Below, in pieces: positions 60,236 to 64,000 of a stretch of 64,000 nt of DNA. How positions within the stretch are numbered: the stretch's first letter is position 1; each line of letters begins with the position of its first letter. Under the pieces are notes generated by a model, which worked only from the letters and a program-made list of their open reading frames with translations, was not told the DNA's origin and did no database searches. Origin of the DNA: VBAT01 sp036520835 (GTDB lineage Bacteria; Bacteroidota; Bacteroidia; Chitinophagales; Chitinophagaceae); the NCBI GenBank assembly GCA_036520835.1, contig DATDIX010000326.1, positions 15,639-79,638 of the forward strand, given 5' to 3'. The translations under genes and the position numbers were made by a program.

Positions 60236-60340
60236 CCGTTTTTCGGATATTCTAGTAACTTTCAATAGCCCCAAAAATGCTGAACAAAGAACTAATATTC
60301 CTGTGGTAGTTATATAGTTTATTAAAGATATGCTGTGCCG

Positions 60341-60410
60341 TCCTTCTCTGTCATTGCGAGCAAAGCGAAGCAAGGAGAAGGATAAAGCCTGTCCCGGACT
60401 TGATCCGGGA
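60341..60410. repeat. Two common intergenic repeats (hairpins) before tamL 3' end
   Basis: TCCTTCTC (60341-60348) and GAGAAGGA (60375-60382) frame a core GTCATTGCGAGC-AAAGCGAAGCAA. Next, TCCCGGA (60392-60398) pairs with TCCGGGA (60404-60410). Both resemble repeats I know from many bacterial phyla. They may act as a terminator between the convergent truB and tamL genes. Confidence 0.6.
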
Positions 60411-60420
60411 AGGATGAGGC

Positions 60421-62733
60421 CTAGAAAATAAACGGGTAGCCGATACCAAGCTGGAACTGGTCGCCTTTAAAGAATGAATAACCGAACCATTTATTTTGTA
60501 AAGCGGCGTTCTCAGGCGATGGGCTCGGGTCTTTTACTTTATATGAATAATCAAAACGGATCACAAAGAAACCGAAATCAACCCGTACACCGGTTCCGAC
60601 ACCAATTGCAATATCTTTTCCCAAACGGCTGAAGCTAAAAACTTCTTCCGGCAAACCGGCTGCTTTTTTCAGGAACCATATATTACCAATATCAGTAAAG
60701 AAAGCGCCATTGACCGGGATGCCCACTGCTTTGAAAAGGGGAAAACGAAACTCTGCATTCGCTTCTAACTGCACATCTCCATAACGGTCAGGATTACTCG
60801 AAAAGTCTTTGATAGTCGAGCCCTGGCCCAATCTTCTCAAAGCCCAGGCCCGCATACTGTTGGGACCGCCGCTATAATACTGCTTGAAGAAAGGCATTGC
60901 ATTTCGTTTATCTACTTTCACGGTATTATCCGACGCATAGCCAACTCCTGCAAAAAAACGTAAGGCTATTGAATTTTTTTTATAACGGATAAGACGTGCA
61001 AATTCCGCATCCAGTTTTACAAACCGGTATAAATTGGAATCCAGGAATTTGGTATGGATCCACCCGGCCACCAGGGGGCCGGCTTCGAAATTTGTACGGA
61101 ACACATTCAACGAATTTTTTTTGCCACCGGTTAACGTAAGGGTCCCAATTACAGAAAATACCAAACCATCAGTAAATATATATTGCAAAGAAGGGTCGTC
61201 TTTGATCATTTCCTTAAGACTGTCCTGTTTGTTGAGTAAGGAGTATTCTATATTGGGAAATTTAAAATTCACCAATAAGTTCCTTCGCTGGTATTCATAA
61301 CCCCATGAAGTATTCAGCGTAGTCAGGTTATACAATAGCCTCCGGTCGGTATTGGCTGCACTGAATGAAAGGACAGTGCGGAAGTTATCCCTCCTGTTTT
61401 CAGGCAACCATTTATCCAGGATAAGAGCTTTGGGAAAAAAAATCTGGTGGGTGAAACTGATCTGTTTGGTCTGGATGAATTCTTCACTCCCACTGCTTCC
61501 AAACTCAATACCATAACGAATATTGCTAATTGCACGGCTGGCTGTTTTTGCAAAATTCCTGTTTTGCAATCCCCCGGTTATACCCAATCCCCACAGGTTC
61601 CCGGATAAAGAATTTTGATTAAAGCTTCCTTCAATGGTAGCGCTAACGACTCTTTTTTTAACAGGCGTTAACCGGATAATGTAATCGACCGTGTCCTGGT
61701 CTTTACGGGGCACCTGGTCTATATTCACCAAACGCCATGCACCCAATACGTTCAGCCGGTTGATCGTGCGGATATATCTTCGCTGGCGGTATATACTGTC
61801 ACGTGGCAGGTAAATATTGGGGGGAAATATTTTTGGTTTGAATTTATCGCGGAACTGAATGACCCTGATCCCATCTATAATGGTCTCTTTCCTTTGCAGC
61901 CCGGCAGTGTCTATAGTGTAATCAGGATAAATGGTCACATTGCCATTGTAATACTTCGTAAGCCGGGTGCTGTCAATACCCTGCAGGCGGATTTCAAGGT
62001 TCACAGTTGGGCTATCCCTTCGTTCACGGAGCTGCTGCAATAACTCTAATTGTTCGAAGGGATCAAGACTGGGTTGTAAAAACGATGCATCCAGCGTATC
62101 CCAAAGGCCAACCAGTCCATCGCGGTTAAAACGCAGGTAACCATTATTGCGGTAGAGTTCGGTAAGCCTGTCTAACTCTGCTGATATAGGAACTTTGGCA
62201 AAGGGGGCGCCTTTATTAATGTAAGCCTGTTTCCTGCTGGAGTCAGCCAGGCGTTGCAGTTCGGCATGTTTAAGGTTATAGGATATGGAGTCCAGCAGCC
62301 ATTGTTTGCCGGGTTTTACATCAAAAGTGATGGTCGTTCTCAGCTGGTCTTTCTTTTCCTTTTTGATGGTTTCATAATAGGTTATTGAATCATTGAAATA
62401 ACCTAATGATACCAGCAATGCCCGCATGTACACGGTAGATCGATCAGCGCTGGTGCTGTCATACCCCGGCGGACTTTTCAATACACTCCAAAACAGTTTA
62501 TCCAATTTCCTGGCCCGCATACTGTCGTCTAGCTGCCCTTCCAGGCCATCGACCATGTTATCTTTTTCCCCACTTGTAAAGTTGCCAATAAGGTTGATAT
62601 TTGTTTTGTAAACAAAAGGTTTGTTGGGCTGGTATTTTTTGACGATCGTACAGGAAACAGCAGACACCATGAACCAACCGGCGATGATTGTTTTCAGGAG
62701 GCGGAAGCAGGAAAATGATTGGCCGGCTGACAT
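60421..62733 (-). CDS. tamL: TamL: lipidated TamA/BamA-family outer-membrane assembly protein
   Basis: This 770-residue BamA-superfamily protein has a long lipoprotein signal (1-28, Cys28 in VSAVSC), the mark of the Bacteroidota TamL subfamily. N-terminal POTRA-like repeats (about 35-330, with ITFDVKPGKQWLLDSISY, INKGAPFAKVPISAELDRLTELYRNNGYLRF and VNIDQVPRKDQDTVDYIIRL) precede the 16-strand barrel (about 400-770). The barrel has GGPNSMRAWALRRLGQG, which contains the VRGF/Y-like substrate-path motif region, and ends with GYPFIF. TamL partners TamB in outer-membrane assembly; tamB is not in this window. It is divergent from the RNA methyltransferase gene by 17 bp. Confidence 0.92.
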   Translation of the reverse strand: MSAGQSFSCFRLLKTIIAGWFMVSAVSCTIVKKYQPNKPFVYKTNINLIGNFTSGEKDNMVDGLEGQLDDSMRARKLDKLFWSVLKSPPGYDSTSADRSTVYMRALLVSLGYFNDSITYYETIKKEKKDQLRTTITFDVKPGKQWLLDSISYNLKHAELQRLADSSRKQAYINKGAPFAKVPISAELDRLTELYRNNGYLRFNRDGLVGLWDTLDASFLQPSLDPFEQLELLQQLRERRDSPTVNLEIRLQGIDSTRLTKYYNGNVTIYPDYTIDTAGLQRKETIIDGIRVIQFRDKFKPKIFPPNIYLPRDSIYRQRRYIRTINRLNVLGAWRLVNIDQVPRKDQDTVDYIIRLTPVKKRVVSATIEGSFNQNSLSGNLWGLGITGGLQNRNFAKTASRAISNIRYGIEFGSSGSEEFIQTKQISFTHQIFFPKALILDKWLPENRRDNFRTVLSFSAANTDRRLLYNLTTLNTSWGYEYQRRNLLVNFKFPNIEYSLLNKQDSLKEMIKDDPSLQYIFTDGLVFSVIGTLTLTGGKKNSLNVFRTNFEAGPLVAGWIHTKFLDSNLYRFVKLDAEFARLIRYKKNSIALRFFAGVGYASDNTVKVDKRNAMPFFKQYYSGGPNSMRAWALRRLGQGSTIKDFSSNPDRYGDVQLEANAEFRFPLFKAVGIPVNGAFFTDIGNIWFLKKAAGLPEEVFSFSRLGKDIAIGVGTGVRVDFGFFVIRFDYSYKVKDPSPSPENAALQNKWFGYSFFKGDQFQLGIGYPFIF

Positions 62734-62750
62734 AGTTAATTTACAAAAGG

Positions 62751-63485
62751 ATGCTGGGTAAACCTAAGGCCAAATATATTCAAAGTTTGGGCCATAAAAA
62801 ACACAGGGACGAAGAAGGTCTCTTCATTGCTGAAGGACCGAAACTGGTAGCTGAGTTGATCGGGTCTGTTCCGCAGCAGGTGCAGGAAGTATATGCTGTT
62901 AAAGAATGGATAAATAATAATGGCCGCATGCCGCATACATCCTTTACAGAAGTGACCGAAGCAGAACTGGAAAAACTATCGCAATTAAAAACACCTAACC
63001 AGGTGCTGGCGATTGTCAAAAAGTTTGAAACAGGCGATAAGATCATTAAAAAAGGAAAATTGTCGCTGGTGCTGGATACCATCCAGGACCCGGGCAACCT
63101 GGGAACCATCATCCGTATTGCAGATTGGTTCGGCGTGCCGCAGATCATTTGCAGTAATGATTGTGCCGATGTATATAATCCTAAAGTAGTGCAGGCTACG
63201 ATGGGCAGCATTGCAAGAGTAAAAGTTTTTTATACAGACCTGGTTGGTTGGCTGGAGCAACAGAAAGACATTCGTATCTACGCCACCATGCTGGAGGGAA
63301 AAGATATAACTAAAATGGATCCGTTGAAAGAAGGGCTGCTCGTTATCGGCAACGAATCAAAAGGCATCAGTAATGAAATAATGGAGTTGGTGAATGAAAA
63401 GATAACTATTCCCAGGAAAGGGAAGGCGGAATCATTGAATGCGGCAGTGGCGGCGGGGATCGTGTTATCGAAGTTGACTACCTGA
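62751..63485 (+). CDS. SpoU/TrmH family RNA 2'-O-methyltransferase
   Basis: This 244-residue SAM-dependent knotted methyltransferase has an N-terminal substrate-binding domain (KYIQSLGHKKHRDEEGLFIAEGPKLVAEL) and the SPOUT core: motif 1 VLDTIQDPGNLGTIIRIADWFGV, motif 2 LLVIGNESKGIS, motif 3 KITIPRKGKAESLNAAVAAGIVL. The target nucleotide (tRNA or rRNA) cannot be told. The start is 17 bp from tamL on the opposite strand. Its last 8 bases overlap the end of the convergent permease gene. Confidence 0.92.
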   Translation: MLGKPKAKYIQSLGHKKHRDEEGLFIAEGPKLVAELIGSVPQQVQEVYAVKEWINNNGRMPHTSFTEVTEAELEKLSQLKTPNQVLAIVKKFETGDKIIKKGKLSLVLDTIQDPGNLGTIIRIADWFGVPQIICSNDCADVYNPKVVQATMGSIARVKVFYTDLVGWLEQQKDIRIYATMLEGKDITKMDPLKEGLLVIGNESKGISNEIMELVNEKITIPRKGKAESLNAAVAAGIVLSKLTT

Positions 63486-64000
63486 ACTGTATCGCTTTCA
63501 CCGGTTGTATCTTTCTTACCAGTATAGAAGGTATCATCAATACCAAAAAGCAAACTACCAGGGTGCCGGCACAAATAAGCCCTACCTGCCACCACACAAT
63601 TTTTACAGCCGCCTCGCTCAGGTAATATGCTTCTTCTTTCAGCTTGATAAAACCGGTTTCTTTTTGCAGGTATAATAATCCAAGCGCTACTACAAGGCCA
63701 ATGATGATGCCTGTGATGGTAATGATAAGTGAATGACGGAGAAATATCTTTTGCACCGTCCAGTCAGTAGCGCCGAGTGATTTTAAAACACCTATCATCC
63801 GGACTCTCTCCAGTACAAGAATAATAAGACAAGTAATAAGGTTGATCACTGCCACTACGATCATAAAACCGATCAGTACATTGCGGGTGATATCCTGCAT
63901 CCCCAGCCAATCAAAGATATTAGGTGAGATATTTCTGACACTTTGCGTATCCCAGGTAAGCGGGAAATCTTCCATCTCATATATTTCATTGGCCGCTTCA
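63478..64000 (-). CDS. FtsX/LolE-like ABC transporter permease (C-terminal part, 5' end outside window)
   Basis: The frame is open to the window edge (residues before the first internal Met read AANEIYE), so the beginning is missing. The visible part has the final three helices of an MacB/FtsX-type permease: VLIGFMIVVAVINLITCLIILVLERVRMIGVLKSLGATDWTVQKIFLRHS is the family's hallmark 'E-R-x-x-E-I-G-x-L-K-A-x-G' region, and VRKIQPVKAIQFR is the characteristic end. LolC/LolE-like lipoprotein export is the most likely role given this pattern. LolA is encoded at 8802 but is not linked. Confidence 0.82.
   Translation of the reverse strand, partial: EAANEIYEMEDFPLTWDTQSVRNISPNIFDWLGMQDITRNVLIGFMIVVAVINLITCLIILVLERVRMIGVLKSLGATDWTVQKIFLRHSLIITITGIIIGLVVALGLLYLQKETGFIKLKEEAYYLSEAAVKIVWWQVGLICAGTLVVCFLVLMIPSILVRKIQPVKAIQFR

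Overview
The window is chromosomal DNA of a Bacteroidota bacterium, most likely of the Chitinophagales/Chitinophagaceae. Pointers are the Bacteroidota -7 promoter element TAnnTTTG just upstream of many starts, type IX secretion (T9SS) type A sorting domains, an Oar-like TonB-dependent receptor with an N-terminal CarboxypepD_reg domain, the lipidated TamA homologue TamL, archaeal/eukaryotic-type prolyl-tRNA synthetase, and families such as DUF2911, DUF4846, DUF5362, DUF6580 and YfbK-like VWA proteins. I see no tRNA, rRNA, transposase, prophage or CRISPR array. Genus assignment is not possible from what I can see.

Layout. 1-12.3 kb is mostly housekeeping: pyrF, a YCII-domain protein, glutaryl-CoA dehydrogenase, aroK, a DUF423 protein, a 7TM-type histidine kinase, ftsK and lolA, kdsA, a threonine dehydrogenase-like reductase, acylphosphatase and free-methionine-sulfoxide reductase. 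12.4-19.3 kb holds two large secreted proteins on the minus strand. The first, 1650 aa, ends in a type I dockerin-like module. The second, 638 aa, begins with a cohesin-like module and ends in a T9SS sorting domain, and both carry a DUF4082-like module. 19.6-28.5 kb has an outer-membrane barrel, a DinB-like DUF1572 protein, gamma-glutamyltransferase, a PIG-L deacetylase, two tiny membrane proteins translationally linked to a sodium:solute symporter, and a DUF2911 protein.

28.6-33.8 kb is a regulatory/surface locus. It contains an ECF-like sigma factor, a membrane anti-sigma-like protein ending in a TonB-C-like domain, a divergent VWA protein, and a protein with an N-terminal Cys motif and a C-terminal T9SS domain. 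The last three each carry a CarboxypepD_reg domain, and two of them also have the TonB-box-like 'EVVVV' motif of SusC receptors. 33.8-42.6 kb returns to xerD, yraN, manA, rnhA, a Dph6-like ligase, an acyl-CoA carboxylase beta subunit and DUF4846. 42.6-49.7 kb has the Oar-like receptor, ribBA, a FadL-like porin and a Ser/Gly/Asn-rich lipoprotein. 50-59.4 kb has proS, three tandem DUF5362 membrane proteins and an RDD/SpoIIM/DUF4129/DUF4350/MoxR/DUF58 cluster. 59.5-64 kb has truB, tamL, a SpoU-type RNA methyltransferase and the end of an FtsX/LolE-like permease.

The main candidates for something new are the adjacent cohesin/dockerin gene pair, the sigma/anti-sigma locus in which a TonB-C-like domain sits beside two proteins with TonB-box-like motifs, and several repeat families in the gaps between genes. 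The repeats include degenerate tandem repeats of 7 or 8 bp, C-rich palindromes (two of which now encode protein ends), and four 7-3-7 palindromes spaced about 50 bp apart. Names of families are from recognition of motifs and overall pattern, not from database searches.
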